From NCBI GenBank assembly GCA_041583495.1, contig JBFHFS010000004.1:62001-126000 (forward strand): DNA of 64,000 bases, read 5' to 3'. The notes under the pieces are model-generated. The model was not told the origin of the DNA, ran no database searches, and saw only the letters and a program-made list of their open reading frames with translations. A program made the translations under genes and the position numbers. The DNA comes from JBFHFS01 sp041583495 (GTDB taxonomy: Bacteria > Bacteroidota > Bacteroidia > Bacteroidales > Marinilabiliaceae). How positions within the stretch are numbered: position 1 is the stretch's first letter; the number at the start of each line of letters is the position of its first letter. This document shows, piece after piece, positions 33,147 to 42,361 of the stretch.

Positions 33147-33335
33147 TTCTGGATGGATATTGGGTTTGTCAGCTTTATGACTTTTAAATTAAAGAATTGT
33201 TCGGTCAAATACGCCTTCTCCTGGTAAAAATTGTATGGGCGGTTGATGATCAAAGTTTAAAAAGGGAAAAAAGGAGACTTAAATTATCGCTAAAAAGTTC
33301 TGTAAGCCTTATCCATAAGCGGAGAAGAATTTTAT

Positions 33336-33343
33336 TACTTTTG
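33336..33343 (+). promoter_or_regulatory. -7 element for the DUF1460 gene
   Basis: TACTTTTG fits TAnnTTTG, 36 bp before the ATG at 33380. No clear -33 TTTG at the right spacing. Confidence 0.4.
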
Positions 33344-33379
33344 AGCGTTGGTTTGGAAGGGTGAATATTCAGATAAACA

Positions 33380-34300
33380 ATGAGAGTTATGATTTTCAAG
33401 GTGTTTTTAGTCGGTTTTTTAGGCTTGATGACCTCCTGCTGGGGAGGGAATGGAACCAGGGGCGACAAGGCTCCAAAGCCTGAAACCTTAGTCCGGAAGC
33501 ATCAGTCGGTTGTTACCTTGTCGGAGAGGGATTCTTCTCTGTTTCATCAACTTATGGACAAGGCACAGGCCGATGATTGGTCGTCCAAACCATTTCCGGA
33601 AATGATGGTGGCCGTGGCCCGGGAGTTTACAGGAACCCCTTATGTGGCCTCTACCCTCGAAACGGATGGCCCCGAACGATTGGTGGTTAATCTTGGGGAA
33701 CTGGATTGCACTACCTATGCCGAAAATGTGTTGGCGCTCTCTTTGTGTATCCATCGGGGAGCCTTTAACAGTGAGGCATTCACCGATCAGCTTCGGCAAA
33801 TCCGTTACCGGGGCGGAGTCCTGGATCAATATCCTTCGCGACTTCATTATTTCTCCGATTGGCTGGTTGATAATCAGAAAAAAGGGTTGATGGAAATTGT
33901 GAGTAACCCATTGGGCGATGCGGTTTTTGACAAGGAAGTGAATTTTATGTCCACCCATTCCGATAAATATGCGGCCTTGGCAAACCATCCCGAATGGGTT
34001 GGGGTAATGGCCAATATCGAGAAAAGAATCTCCTCATACGACCTGAGATATATCTCCGGCGATAACATTGATGCGGTTGCTCCTCATATTAAGGATGGTG
34101 ACCTGATTGGTTTTTGCAGTACCGTTTCGGGATTGGATGTGTCGCATGTGGCCATTGCTCTTCATCTTGACGATGGACTTCATTTTATTCATGCCTCTTC
34201 AAACTCGATGCAGGTGGAGGTCTCCTCTGTGTTGCTAAGCGAGTATGTGCTCAATAGCCGGGGGGTATACGGCATATTGCTTGGACGGGCAGGAAAATGA
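33380..34300 (+). CDS. DUF1460 lipoprotein, putative N-acetylmuramoyl-L-alanine amidase-like
   Basis: Envelope protein of 306 residues. Residues 1-20 form a lipoprotein signal (MIFKVFLVGFLGLMTSCW, lipobox LMTSC; start at residue 1 or 5). The mature part is a DUF1460 domain with the motifs GELDCTTYAENVLALSLC (about 110-127; cysteine as presumed nucleophile), RLHYFSDWL (about 154-162) and SHVAIALHLDDGLHFIHASS (about 255-274; histidine). This NlpC/P60-like fold is thought to act on peptidoglycan fragments. No operon partners; divergent from liuB. Confidence 0.85.
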   Translation: MRVMIFKVFLVGFLGLMTSCWGGNGTRGDKAPKPETLVRKHQSVVTLSERDSSLFHQLMDKAQADDWSSKPFPEMMVAVAREFTGTPYVASTLETDGPERLVVNLGELDCTTYAENVLALSLCIHRGAFNSEAFTDQLRQIRYRGGVLDQYPSRLHYFSDWLVDNQKKGLMEIVSNPLGDAVFDKEVNFMSTHSDKYAALANHPEWVGVMANIEKRISSYDLRYISGDNIDAVAPHIKDGDLIGFCSTVSGLDVSHVAIALHLDDGLHFIHASSNSMQVEVSSVLLSEYVLNSRGVYGILLGRAGK

Positions 34301-34716
34301 GAGCCACATGCCGGGCAGAAAGGAGTAATTAGTGTCTGTCCATAAAGTCGGCATTTTCAAGAGCCTGAGTTAGGTCTTCTTGAAAATAGTTGGACCAAAA
34401 CCTGTCTCTTAAGATCTATCAATTTACTTCAGGCTTCCAGCTTCGGGCTTCTAAAAAGACAAATAGTATTTACATCCTATAGCCGCATTTAACCTGGTTA
34501 TTATAAACTTCAGCGTTGAGATATCCTAAGTGTTTTCTGCCTGGTTATTTATCGATAGAGAATCCTTACTGACTTCCTATAACGGGTTGTGTCCTTGGTT
34601 GGGGAATATAAATGCCAGAATTCGTTGAACGTATTTTAATTGAAACTCTCTAAAATATTGAATTTTGCTACGAACGGCATGGTTACAACCTGGCCTGCAC
34701 GCTGTTCTCACCCATA
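34301..34716. other. Intergenic region with a 10-bp inverted repeat
   Basis: 416 bp without a gene. ATTTTCAAGA (34353-34362) and TCTTGAAAAT (34378-34387) are perfectly complementary around a 15-nt loop that itself contains CCT..AGG, so a long hairpin can form about 50 bp after the DUF1460 stop. There is no clean T-run, so it is not a classical terminator. Nothing else was recognised. Confidence 0.5.
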
Positions 34717-36069
34717 TTACCTCTTTTTCTTCTTTTTCATATTTTGAACTTTGTCGCCACGCTTGAGTGGTTTTTTGTACCTCTCCTTTAAAATTTTTTG
34801 GTAACTTTTTCTTTCAGCTTTTTCTTTGCTGTTCTTGGCCGATTTTTCATGAAAAGCAGCTCCGGCTTTAATCGGTGGGTTTTTATCGTTCAGCTCATCT
34901 TTGGGTAGAGGGTTTTTCTCCTGTGGGGTGAGTTGGGTCGATATTTCCACTTCTTCGGGCAATTCATTAACCGGAATAGTGTAATTCATCAAGCTTTCAA
35001 TGGCCTCCTTGAGGGGTTTTTCCTTCTCACTGTAAAAAAGAATGGCCCTTCCTTGCTGTTCGGCCCGGCCGGTACGCCCAATACGGTGAATATAGTTCTC
35101 CGGGTAGAAAGAAGTGTCAAAACTAATTACCGTAGTAATTTTTTCTATGTCAATTCCACGGGAAATCACATCGGTGGCAATCAGAATCCTGCTCGTGCCG
35201 TTGTTGAACTTTTCGATGGATTTGGAACGATAATTTGAATCTTTATTGGAATGAATGACAGAAACTTCAGAGTCAAAATCCAATGTCTCAAGCAGCCTGT
35301 CGGCATTAGCCTTGGTAGCTACAAAGATTAAAACCTTACTGTATTCTTTTTTGTCTTTTAATAAATGGTTCAATAAGTTAGCCTTGGTGTAAAAATTAGG
35401 AACGGCATAAGATTCCTGACTTATATTCTCCAGGGGGGTACCGCTGATCGAGATGGTTTTTTTAACCGGATTAACCAGAAATCCATCGATTAATTCATCT
35501 ACCTCGGTAGTCATGGTGGCCGAAAAGAGAAGGTTTTGCCGTTTCGAGGGCAGGTATTCAAAGAGATTTTTTAACTGCGTTTTATAGCCAAAATCAAGCA
35601 TAATGTCCACTTCATCAATCACCAGTTTTTTGATCGATTTTAGTCGTAATACATTGGTAAGCGCAAGGTCATACAACCGCCTGGGGGTTCCGACAATGAT
35701 ATCCAACCCCTGGCTAATGGCCTTTTTTTGCGTGTTGATATTGGTGCCACCATAAACCCCTAAAACCCGAATGCTTAGGTAAGGACTTAACTTTTCGATT
35801 TGTTCTACTATCTGAATGACGAGCTCTCGGGTGGGCGCCAAAACGGCCACCCTGGGGTTGGGTTGGTCCGAATACTTCAAATCCTGAAGGATAGGAAGCA
35901 AATAAGCGATGGTTTTCCCGGTGCCGGTTTGTGCAATCCCCACAAAATCAAAGCCACCAAGAATAGTAGAATAAGACTCTTGCTGAATGGGCGTTGGCTT
36001 TTCAAACCCTAATTCAGCAAGTGCATTATATAATTGCTTTTTAATCTTGAAGTTTTCGAATGTATTCAT
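34717..36069 (-). CDS. DEAD-box RNA helicase (motif II reads DEVD)
   Basis: ATP-dependent RNA helicase, probably in ribosome assembly or RNA turnover. The 450-residue protein carries the Q motif (GFEKPTPIQ), motif I AQTGTGKT (about 46-53), Ia APTRELVIQ, GTPRRL, motif II VIDEVDIMLDFG (about 147-158), SAT, the second-domain RGIDIEKI and HRIGRTGRA, and a lysine-rich C-terminal tail (about 400-450, KKPLKRGDKVQNMKKKKKR). The central residue of motif II is valine where the family name expects alanine. The basic tail resembles RhlE/DeaD-type extensions for rRNA binding. Monocistronic. Confidence 0.92.
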   Translation of the reverse strand: MNTFENFKIKKQLYNALAELGFEKPTPIQQESYSTILGGFDFVGIAQTGTGKTIAYLLPILQDLKYSDQPNPRVAVLAPTRELVIQIVEQIEKLSPYLSIRVLGVYGGTNINTQKKAISQGLDIIVGTPRRLYDLALTNVLRLKSIKKLVIDEVDIMLDFGYKTQLKNLFEYLPSKRQNLLFSATMTTEVDELIDGFLVNPVKKTISISGTPLENISQESYAVPNFYTKANLLNHLLKDKKEYSKVLIFVATKANADRLLETLDFDSEVSVIHSNKDSNYRSKSIEKFNNGTSRILIATDVISRGIDIEKITTVISFDTSFYPENYIHRIGRTGRAEQQGRAILFYSEKEKPLKEAIESLMNYTIPVNELPEEVEISTQLTPQEKNPLPKDELNDKNPPIKAGAAFHEKSAKNSKEKAERKSYQKILKERYKKPLKRGDKVQNMKKKKKR

Positions 36070-36281
36070 TTTGCAAAGTAATCGAGAAAAAACTTCTAAT
36101 CAGGCTATTTTGACTAATTATTTTTTGAAATCCTATCCGTGCGTCCCAATTTTCCTTTGGGATCACCGAATAGATGGCCTTCGGAAATTTCATCTGGTTT
36201 TAAAAAAGGAACAACTGCTTCCTCTATTTCCGGGCTCGGCTCAGCCAAAAAAAATTGGATCTTTTGAAAACCTTTCGTAAG

Positions 36282-36299
36282 TTTGACCATTTGGTTAAA
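36282..36299. promoter_or_regulatory. Operator candidate upstream of the TetR gene
   Basis: TTTGACCATTTGGTTAAA is an 18-bp palindrome with one mismatch (TTTGACCA / TGGTTAAA), ending 15 bp before the regulator start. A second, slightly offset outer pair AACCTT/AAGGTT at 36269-36274/36304-36309 surrounds it. Size and location suit autoregulation by a TetR dimer. Confidence 0.5.
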
Positions 36300-36314
36300 C
36301 CATAAGGTTAAAAC

Positions 36315-36950
36315 ATGAAAAAATCCAAAACAACACCGGGGGCTGAACCCGTCTCCGAGGAGGTAATTCTCAATGCCGCCCGACGTGTGTTTACCAGGAA
36401 AGGATACAATGGGGCCCGAATGCAGGAAATTGCCGACGAGGCCAAAATGAATAAAGCGCTGTTGCACTATTATTTCAGGAGTAAGGATAAACTGTTTGAC
36501 AGGGTTTTTTTGGAAGCATTTAAAGAGTTCTGGCCTTCCATTGAAGCCGTTGCCGGACAAGAGGAGGTCTCGGTTAATCAGCTCATACGAGCTATTGTGG
36601 ACGGCTATATGGATATCCTCGAGAAAATGCCTTTTCTTCCCAATTTTGTTATTAACGAACTTAACCGGGCCCCCGAAAGAGTGGAAGGCCTGATTCTGGC
36701 TTCCGGAATAAAACCTGAAACAGTATCCGGAATCTTAAACAGAAGCATTCAAAAAGGCGAGATGAGGCCAATGGATCCTCGTGAATTGCTTATTAATATC
36801 ATAGGGCTGTGTGTCTTTCCAGTGCTGGCAAGGCCCCTGACCGAGCGTTTGTTGTGGCCCCCGGGTGAATCGTATGACGGGTTTTTAAAAAAAAGACGCA
36901 ATACAGTTTATGATTTTGTATGTAATAGTGTTTTGAAGGAAAAGCAATAA
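36315..36950 (+). CDS. TetR-family transcriptional regulator
   Basis: 211-residue repressor. The N-terminal HTH (about 18-64) includes EVILNAARRVFTRKGYNGAR, MQEIADEAKMNKALLHYYF and RSKDKLFDRVF, a standard TetR DNA-binding domain; the rest is a helical ligand-binding domain without recognisable specificity. It precedes, in the same direction, the genes of an efflux system, which it probably controls; a palindrome lies directly upstream. TetR repressors typically release DNA when they bind the exported compound. Confidence 0.9.
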   Translation: MKKSKTTPGAEPVSEEVILNAARRVFTRKGYNGARMQEIADEAKMNKALLHYYFRSKDKLFDRVFLEAFKEFWPSIEAVAGQEEVSVNQLIRAIVDGYMDILEKMPFLPNFVINELNRAPERVEGLILASGIKPETVSGILNRSIQKGEMRPMDPRELLINIIGLCVFPVLARPLTERLLWPPGESYDGFLKKRRNTVYDFVCNSVLKEKQ

Positions 36951-37009
36951 AGTGGAAATGGGAAAAGGAATAAATGTAATCGACTAATTATTAATTTATT
37001 GGCATCTTT

Positions 37010-37044
37010 CTAACCTCTAACCTCTAATTTCTAACTTCTAACTT
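37010..37044. repeat. Five tandem heptamers in the leader of the TolC-like gene
   Basis: CTAACCT, CTAACCT, CTAATTT, CTAACTT, CTAACTT: five 7-bp units ending 16 bp before the ATG at 37061. Change in copy number would alter spacing between promoter and start without touching a coding frame. Confidence 0.7.
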
Positions 37045-37060
37045 CTTATTCTTTTTAGCA

Positions 37061-38317
37061 ATGAAGATATTTTTTGTTTTTATAATGTTTGCAGTTGGTT
37101 TTCCATTTTTGGGGGTGGCACAAGATCTGTCTCTCCAAAATTGCTGGGAGGTGGCGCGGGCCCACTACCCTCTGTTGGAGGGGAAAAAAGCCCTGGCGGA
37201 AGCAACGGATCTAAACATCCGGAATGTACGAACCGAGTGGCTTCCCCGTATAGACCTATCGGGGCAGGCTACCTGGCAAAATGATGTGCCACATGTGAGT
37301 GGCATCATCAGCGGTTTTACCATCCCCTCCGCCCCTAAAGATCAATATAAGGTATGGCTCGATGTGAGTCAGACCATCTATGACGGAGGGCGTGTCGCGG
37401 CGCGACAGGATCTTGAGCAAAGTCGGGGGGACGTGGAATTGCAAAACGTAGAAGTGCAACTTCAGGAGGTGGAGCGGCGGGTTACGGAACTCTTCTTTAC
37501 CGTGTTGATGTTTAACGAACAGGAGGGGCAGCTTCAATTTATGGAAAAGGATTTGGAGTCCAGAATCCGGGAGGCTACCTCCGGGGTGGAGAATGGGGTG
37601 GTCCCCATTTCTGCTCTTAAATCGTTAAGTGTTGAGCGATTGAGGCTAGCCCAACGCTTGATCGTGTTGCAGGAAGGTCGAAAGGCCATGCTCGATAATC
37701 TGGGGCTTTATCTTGGCCGACAGAAGGTGGAACCCACTGAATTAATTGCCCCCGGGGCCGATCTGTTTATTGAGGCGCAGCCGCGTGCCGAATATATCCT
37801 TTTCGACCTCCGGAAATTGCAACTCGAAAGAGGGGTCACCCTCACCAAGCGCAATCGGATGCCTGCCCTGTCGGCCTTTGCCCAGGGAGGGTATGGCAAC
37901 CCCACTTACAACATGTTAAACGATGCTTTCGATGTATTATATATGGTTGGGCTTCGCCTGAAGTGGACACCCTGGGATTGGCAGCAGTCCAAACGCAACC
38001 GGGCTGTCTTTGCCAGGCAAAACGAGTGGGTCGATTTTCAACGGCAGACTTTTGAAGTGAATCAGGCCAGAGCCGTAAGGCAAATGGAAGGTGAGGCCGA
38101 CCAATATCAGAAATTGATGCAAAAGGATGATGAAATCCTCCTGCTTCAGTCCGAGATTACCAACGACAGCAGGCAACGGCTAAAAAACGGAACCATTACT
38201 GCCGCTGATTATCTGGCCGAATTAAATGCCGAAGCCAGGGCTCGCCTCGACAAGGCCATTCATCATCTTCAGTATCTGAAAAGTGAAGCCTTAAAATATC
38301 ATACCGCAGGGGAATAA
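37061..38317 (+). CDS. TolC-like outer-membrane efflux protein
   Basis: Outer-membrane channel of a tripartite exporter, 418 residues. Signal peptide residues 1-20 (MKIFFVFIMFAVGFPFLGVA, cut before QDLS). Two outer-membrane-efflux repeats follow (about 24-210 and 230-415), with the family strand FTIPSAPKDQYKVWLDVSQT (about 86-105) and long helices rich in Gln/Glu/Arg. First structural gene after the TetR regulator, followed 58 nt later by the HlyD-like adaptor and then ABC genes, so it is part of an ABC-driven exporter. Confidence 0.9.
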   Translation: MKIFFVFIMFAVGFPFLGVAQDLSLQNCWEVARAHYPLLEGKKALAEATDLNIRNVRTEWLPRIDLSGQATWQNDVPHVSGIISGFTIPSAPKDQYKVWLDVSQTIYDGGRVAARQDLEQSRGDVELQNVEVQLQEVERRVTELFFTVLMFNEQEGQLQFMEKDLESRIREATSGVENGVVPISALKSLSVERLRLAQRLIVLQEGRKAMLDNLGLYLGRQKVEPTELIAPGADLFIEAQPRAEYILFDLRKLQLERGVTLTKRNRMPALSAFAQGGYGNPTYNMLNDAFDVLYMVGLRLKWTPWDWQQSKRNRAVFARQNEWVDFQRQTFEVNQARAVRQMEGEADQYQKLMQKDDEILLLQSEITNDSRQRLKNGTITAADYLAELNAEARARLDKAIHHLQYLKSEALKYHTAGE

Positions 38318-38375
38318 GCAGGTTGTTGGAGGGATTATCCTATTTAAAAATCTTATAACAGATCAACAGACAAAG

Positions 38376-39362
38376 ATGAAAACAAAGCGCATTCGCAGTT
38401 TTTGTGCAATAAATACCAACATTATGAGACCAAATGATAAACAGCTTCATTCATCTATCCCTCGCTCTTGGGGAATAGGTGTAATTCTAATCCTGCTGAT
38501 TGCGGCGGGGTGTACGAACCATGATGATGAGTCGGATGCCTTTGGCAATTTTGAATCCGACGAGGTCATTGTGAGTGCCGAAGAGAATGGTCGGTTGCTT
38601 CAGTTCGATATGAATGAAGGGGACCGGCTGGAGAAAGGACAGGAGTGCGGATTGATTGATACCACCATGCTGGTGCTTAACCTTAAACAGATGGAAGCTT
38701 CCAGGGCCTCTGTAAATGCACGAATTCTGCAGCTTTATAAAACACTGGATGTTCAAAAAGCCCGGATCGATTTGATGCAAACGGAAGCCGACCGAACAAC
38801 GCGGATGCACCAGGAGGGTGCTTCCACGGCGCAGCAATTCGATAAAGTGACCGGGGAATTGAAGGTGGCTATGGCCGAGCGTGAACAGGTCCGTTCACAA
38901 CGTGCGGCCCTACTGGCAGAGGAGCAGCTGGTGATGGCCCGGATGGAGGCGGCCTATGAACAACTGAATCGTTGCCATATTAAGGCGCCTGTTTCGGGGA
39001 TTATCCTGCAGAAATATGTGGATGCCGGTGAGCTGGCGGTTACCGGAAAACCGCTCTTTAAGATGGCCCAAATCAGTGAGCTCACGCTTAGGGCTTATGT
39101 TGCCGGCAGTCAGTTGCATCAGGTGGCCATCGGGCAAAAGGTAACCGTTAGATACGATAAAGACCAGGACGATTACAGCGAAAAGGAAGGCGTGGTCTCC
39201 TGGGTCTCTTCCTCCGCTGAGTTCACCCCTAAAATCATTCAAACCAAAGAAGAACGGGTCGATTTGGTTTATGCCATCAAGGTGAGGGTGCCCAATCCGG
39301 AAGGAGAATTGAAAATTGGAATGCCCGGTGAGGTGCGTTTTAAAATGAGTAACGATGATTGA
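38376..39362 (+). CDS. HlyD-family membrane-fusion protein
   Basis: Periplasmic adaptor linking the ABC transporter to the TolC-like channel. About 328 residues, or 312 if it starts at the ATG at 38424 (MRPNDKQLHSS), which gives a more usual N-terminus. The hydrophobic segment IGVILILLIAAGC ends in a lipobox-like AAGC, so it may be lipidated. Then come the biotinyl-lipoyl-like half ENGRLLQFDMNEGDRLEKGQ, a coiled-coil hairpin (about 110-195) and the returning half HIKAPVSGIILQKYVDAGEL. It overlaps the first ATPase gene by 8 bp. Confidence 0.9.
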   Translation: MKTKRIRSFCAINTNIMRPNDKQLHSSIPRSWGIGVILILLIAAGCTNHDDESDAFGNFESDEVIVSAEENGRLLQFDMNEGDRLEKGQECGLIDTTMLVLNLKQMEASRASVNARILQLYKTLDVQKARIDLMQTEADRTTRMHQEGASTAQQFDKVTGELKVAMAEREQVRSQRAALLAEEQLVMARMEAAYEQLNRCHIKAPVSGIILQKYVDAGELAVTGKPLFKMAQISELTLRAYVAGSQLHQVAIGQKVTVRYDKDQDDYSEKEGVVSWVSSSAEFTPKIIQTKEERVDLVYAIKVRVPNPEGELKIGMPGEVRFKMSNDD

Positions 39363-40281
39363 GATTAAGGAGCTGAAAAAGAGCTTTGGCACGGTGCAGG
39401 CTGTGCGGGGTGTTAACCTGGAGGTGAACGAGGGCGAACTTTTTGGGATCATCGGTCCCGATGGGGCCGGAAAGAGCACGCTTTTCCGCATTCTTATCTC
39501 GTTGCTGCTGCCCGATAGTGGGAGCGTCCGCTTGTGGGGCCTTGATCCGGTGGCCGACTACCGAAGCATCCGCCAGATGGTGGGGTATATGCCCGGCAAA
39601 TTTTCCCTCTATCAGGACCTCTCGGTCGAGGAAAACCTTCGTTTCTTTGCCACAGTTTTTGGAACCACCATCCAGGAAAACTATCATCTGATAAAGGATA
39701 TCTATCAACAAATTGAACCCTTTAAAACCAGAGCTGCAGGAAAGCTGTCGGGGGGAATGAAGCAAAAACTGGCGCTGTCGTGTGCCCTTATTCATAAACC
39801 AAAATTATTGGTGCTCGATGAGCCCACCACGGGGGTGGATGCCGCTTCGAGAAGTGAATTCTGGGATATGCTGAAAAAATTGCGCGACCATGGCATCACC
39901 ATCCTGGTGTCCACGCCCTATATGGATGAGGCTTCCTTGTGCGATCGCGTGGCCCTGATGCAGAATGGGATGTTGCTCGATACGGCCTCGCCCAAAGAAA
40001 TTGTCGCTCGTTATACGGATAAACTCTTCGGGGTGAGGGGCAAACCTATGTTTCAACTCATTACGCGTTGCCGGCAGTTCAAGGGTATTCAATCGGTTTA
40101 TCCCTTTGGAGAGGAGATACATGTCACCTTCGTCGATGGGGGAGACCATCGGCACGAGCTTGAAGAATATCTCTGCAGCCACCATCTTGAACAGGTTCAA
40201 ATCAGGCCGGTCGCCCCCAATATCGAAGATCGGTTTATCGATTTGATGAGACAGGATGGATTGGTGGCCCAAAGTTCCTGA
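39355..40281 (+). CDS. ABC transporter ATP-binding protein (first)
   Basis: Cytoplasmic ATPase of an ABC-2 exporter, 308 residues. Walker A GPDGAGKST (about 34-42), signature LSGGMKQKLALSCALIHKPK (about 131-150), Walker B LLVLDEPTTGVD and the H-loop position replaced in STPYMDEASL, where the usual histidine is a proline-tyrosine pair. The C-terminal extension after residue 230 is typical of multidrug YbhF-like halves. It begins inside the adaptor gene (8-bp overlap). The normally fused YbhF double ATPase is here two separate genes. Confidence 0.92.
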   Translation: MIEIKELKKSFGTVQAVRGVNLEVNEGELFGIIGPDGAGKSTLFRILISLLLPDSGSVRLWGLDPVADYRSIRQMVGYMPGKFSLYQDLSVEENLRFFATVFGTTIQENYHLIKDIYQQIEPFKTRAAGKLSGGMKQKLALSCALIHKPKLLVLDEPTTGVDAASRSEFWDMLKKLRDHGITILVSTPYMDEASLCDRVALMQNGMLLDTASPKEIVARYTDKLFGVRGKPMFQLITRCRQFKGIQSVYPFGEEIHVTFVDGGDHRHELEEYLCSHHLEQVQIRPVAPNIEDRFIDLMRQDGLVAQSS

Positions 40282-40343
40282 TGGGGATGGGGAGATGAAG
40301 AAATAACATCCCGAAAACTACATGATCAGTAATAATTAGTCAG

Positions 40344-41087
40344 ATGCAGATCAATAGAACTGAAGAGGAAGATAAAGCCATTGTTGTGAAAGACCTGGTG
40401 AAAAAGTTTGGTGATTTCACCGCCAACGATCATCTCAACTTTCATGTGGAAAAGGGCGAGATTTTCGGCTTCCTGGGTGCCAATGGTGCGGGAAAAACCA
40501 CCGCGATGAAGATCCTCATCGGGTTATCGGCTCCTACCTCCGGAAGCGCCTGGGTGGCAGGCTTTGATGTAAGATCCCAACCCGAGAAGGTGAAAAAAAA
40601 TATTGGTTACATGAGTCAAAAATTCTCGCTGTACGAAGACCTTACCGTGTATGAAAACATCCGTTTGTTTGGGGCCATCTATGGACTTTCAGCCCCTGAA
40701 ATTCGTCAGCGTGCCAGGGAGATGTTGAAACGGTTGGAGTTGTTTCATGCCCGTGACCGCCTTATCTCAACCCTGTCGCTGGGATGGAAACAGAAATTGG
40801 CTTTTTCGGTGGCCATCTTTCACCGGCCGGGCATTGTGTTTCTCGATGAGCCTACCAGTGGGGTGGACCCTATCACCCGCCGTCAGTTCTGGGAGCTTAT
40901 CTACAGTGCTGCCGGGGAGGGCATTACCGTGTTTGTGACCACCCATTACCTGGATGAGGCCGAGTATTGCGACCGGGTTACGGTAATGGTAGATGGTCGG
41001 ATCGAGGCACTGGATACCCCGGCTATGCTTAAAAAAGAGTACCAGGCCGACACCATGAATGAGGTGTTTTTGAAATTGGTACGATGA
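40344..41087 (+). CDS. ABC transporter ATP-binding protein (second)
   Basis: Second ATPase of the exporter, 247 residues. Walker A GANGAGKTT (about 45-53), Q-loop MSQKFSLYEDLTVYENI, Walker B GIVFLDEPTSGVD and an intact H-loop TTHYLDEAEYCDR. The signature motif reads LSLGWKQKLAFSVAIF, with SLGW where SGGQ/SGGM is usual, so this half may contribute one degenerate composite site, as in other heterodimeric ABC exporters. Pairs with the ATPase encoded just upstream; followed 73 nt later by the first permease. Confidence 0.92.
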   Translation: MQINRTEEEDKAIVVKDLVKKFGDFTANDHLNFHVEKGEIFGFLGANGAGKTTAMKILIGLSAPTSGSAWVAGFDVRSQPEKVKKNIGYMSQKFSLYEDLTVYENIRLFGAIYGLSAPEIRQRAREMLKRLELFHARDRLISTLSLGWKQKLAFSVAIFHRPGIVFLDEPTSGVDPITRRQFWELIYSAAGEGITVFVTTHYLDEAEYCDRVTVMVDGRIEALDTPAMLKKEYQADTMNEVFLKLVR

Positions 41088-41160
41088 ATCAATCCTCAGG
41101 GAGAGCCACAATCATCCGATAATATTAATCAGGAGACCAAGAGGGAAACAAATCAATTAC

Positions 41161-42267
41161 ATGAAACAACTGAGAGCTTTTATCATTAAGGAGGCCATGC
41201 ACATATTTCGCGATTACCGTACCATGATCGTGCTGTTTCTCATGCCTGTGGCCCAAATCCTCATCTTTGGTTTTGTTATTTCTACCGAGATCAATGATGC
41301 CCGCATCGGCATTCTCGATAAAGCCAGAGATAAAGCCAGCAATCAACTGACCCGGCGATTGGGCTCCTCGGGCTACTTTAAGGTGGAGCGGCAGTTTACA
41401 CACGAAATTCAAATGGAAGAGGCCTTCCGAAAAGGGGATATTCAGTTGGCAGTGGTCTTTTCTCCCGGGTTTGGGAATAACCTGGCCGGCCCAAACGGAG
41501 CGGCCGTGCAGCTGGTGGCAGATGCCTCCAATGCCAATACAGCCCAGGTGCTGGTGAACTACAGCGAGGGCATCATCACCGGTTGGGGGATGGAGCAAAA
41601 AGTTAAGTCGGGGATCTCTCCGCCTCTTACTGTGCTGGTTCGTATGTTTTATAACCCTTCCCTGCAGGGGGTGTTCATGTCCATCCCGGGGATTATGGCC
41701 ATGGTGCTCATCCTGGTGTCGGCCATGATGACCTCTATTTCCATCACCCGCGAAAAGGAGTACGGATCGATGGAGGTATTGCTTATTTCACCCCTCAAAC
41801 CCTGGCAGATTATACTGGGGAAAGTGGCGCCCTATGTGGTGTTGTCGTTTTTTAATGCCGTCACCATCGTGGTTCTGGGTGTCGTGGTTTTTAAGGTTCC
41901 GGTTGTGGGTAGTGGGTTTCTCTTAATGGTGGTTAACCTGCTCTATATCCTTCTTTCCCTGGGGCTGGGAATCTTTATCTCTACCGTGGCCAAAAACCAG
42001 ATGGTGGCCATGTTTATCTCCATGTTTGGTCTCATGCTTCCCACCATTCTTCTTTCGGGGTTTATCTATCCCATCGAGAATATGCCAAAAGTATTGCAGG
42101 GACTCAGTTTTATTATGCCGCCCCGCTGGTACATTCAGGCCGTTAAAACCATCATGCTCAAGGGTGGTGGGTTGTTTTATGTCTGGAAGGAGATGTTGAT
42201 GATGTCGGCCTTTCTGGTGGTGTTTTTAAGCTTGAGTATTAAGAATTTTAAAGTTCGATTAGAGTAG
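41161..42267 (+). CDS. ABC-2 type permease (first)
   Basis: Membrane subunit, 368 residues. One N-terminal segment (TMIVLFLMPVAQILIFGFVI, about 21-40), a large periplasmic domain (about 45-175), then five C-terminal membrane segments from about 180 onward; ITREKEYGSMEVLLISPLKP (about 198-217) is the conserved cytoplasmic coupling segment of the YhhJ/YbhS/YbhR group. Same direction as the ATPases, and its paralogue follows after 94 nt, so the two probably form a heterodimer. Confidence 0.92.
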   Translation: MKQLRAFIIKEAMHIFRDYRTMIVLFLMPVAQILIFGFVISTEINDARIGILDKARDKASNQLTRRLGSSGYFKVERQFTHEIQMEEAFRKGDIQLAVVFSPGFGNNLAGPNGAAVQLVADASNANTAQVLVNYSEGIITGWGMEQKVKSGISPPLTVLVRMFYNPSLQGVFMSIPGIMAMVLILVSAMMTSISITREKEYGSMEVLLISPLKPWQIILGKVAPYVVLSFFNAVTIVVLGVVVFKVPVVGSGFLLMVVNLLYILLSLGLGIFISTVAKNQMVAMFISMFGLMLPTILLSGFIYPIENMPKVLQGLSFIMPPRWYIQAVKTIMLKGGGLFYVWKEMLMMSAFLVVFLSLSIKNFKVRLE

Positions 42268-42361
42268 TTGTCCCCGGAGGTTTCAATGGGACAGGGGATT
42301 TTTTCCCGGGCCTCAAAAACCTTGCCCATTACAAAATCTTGATTATCTCTGTAAAAACCAG

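Noticed and set aside
34353..34387. Inverted repeat as an insertion-sequence end
   Set aside because: No second copy, transposase or target duplication was seen nearby; treated as a simple hairpin.
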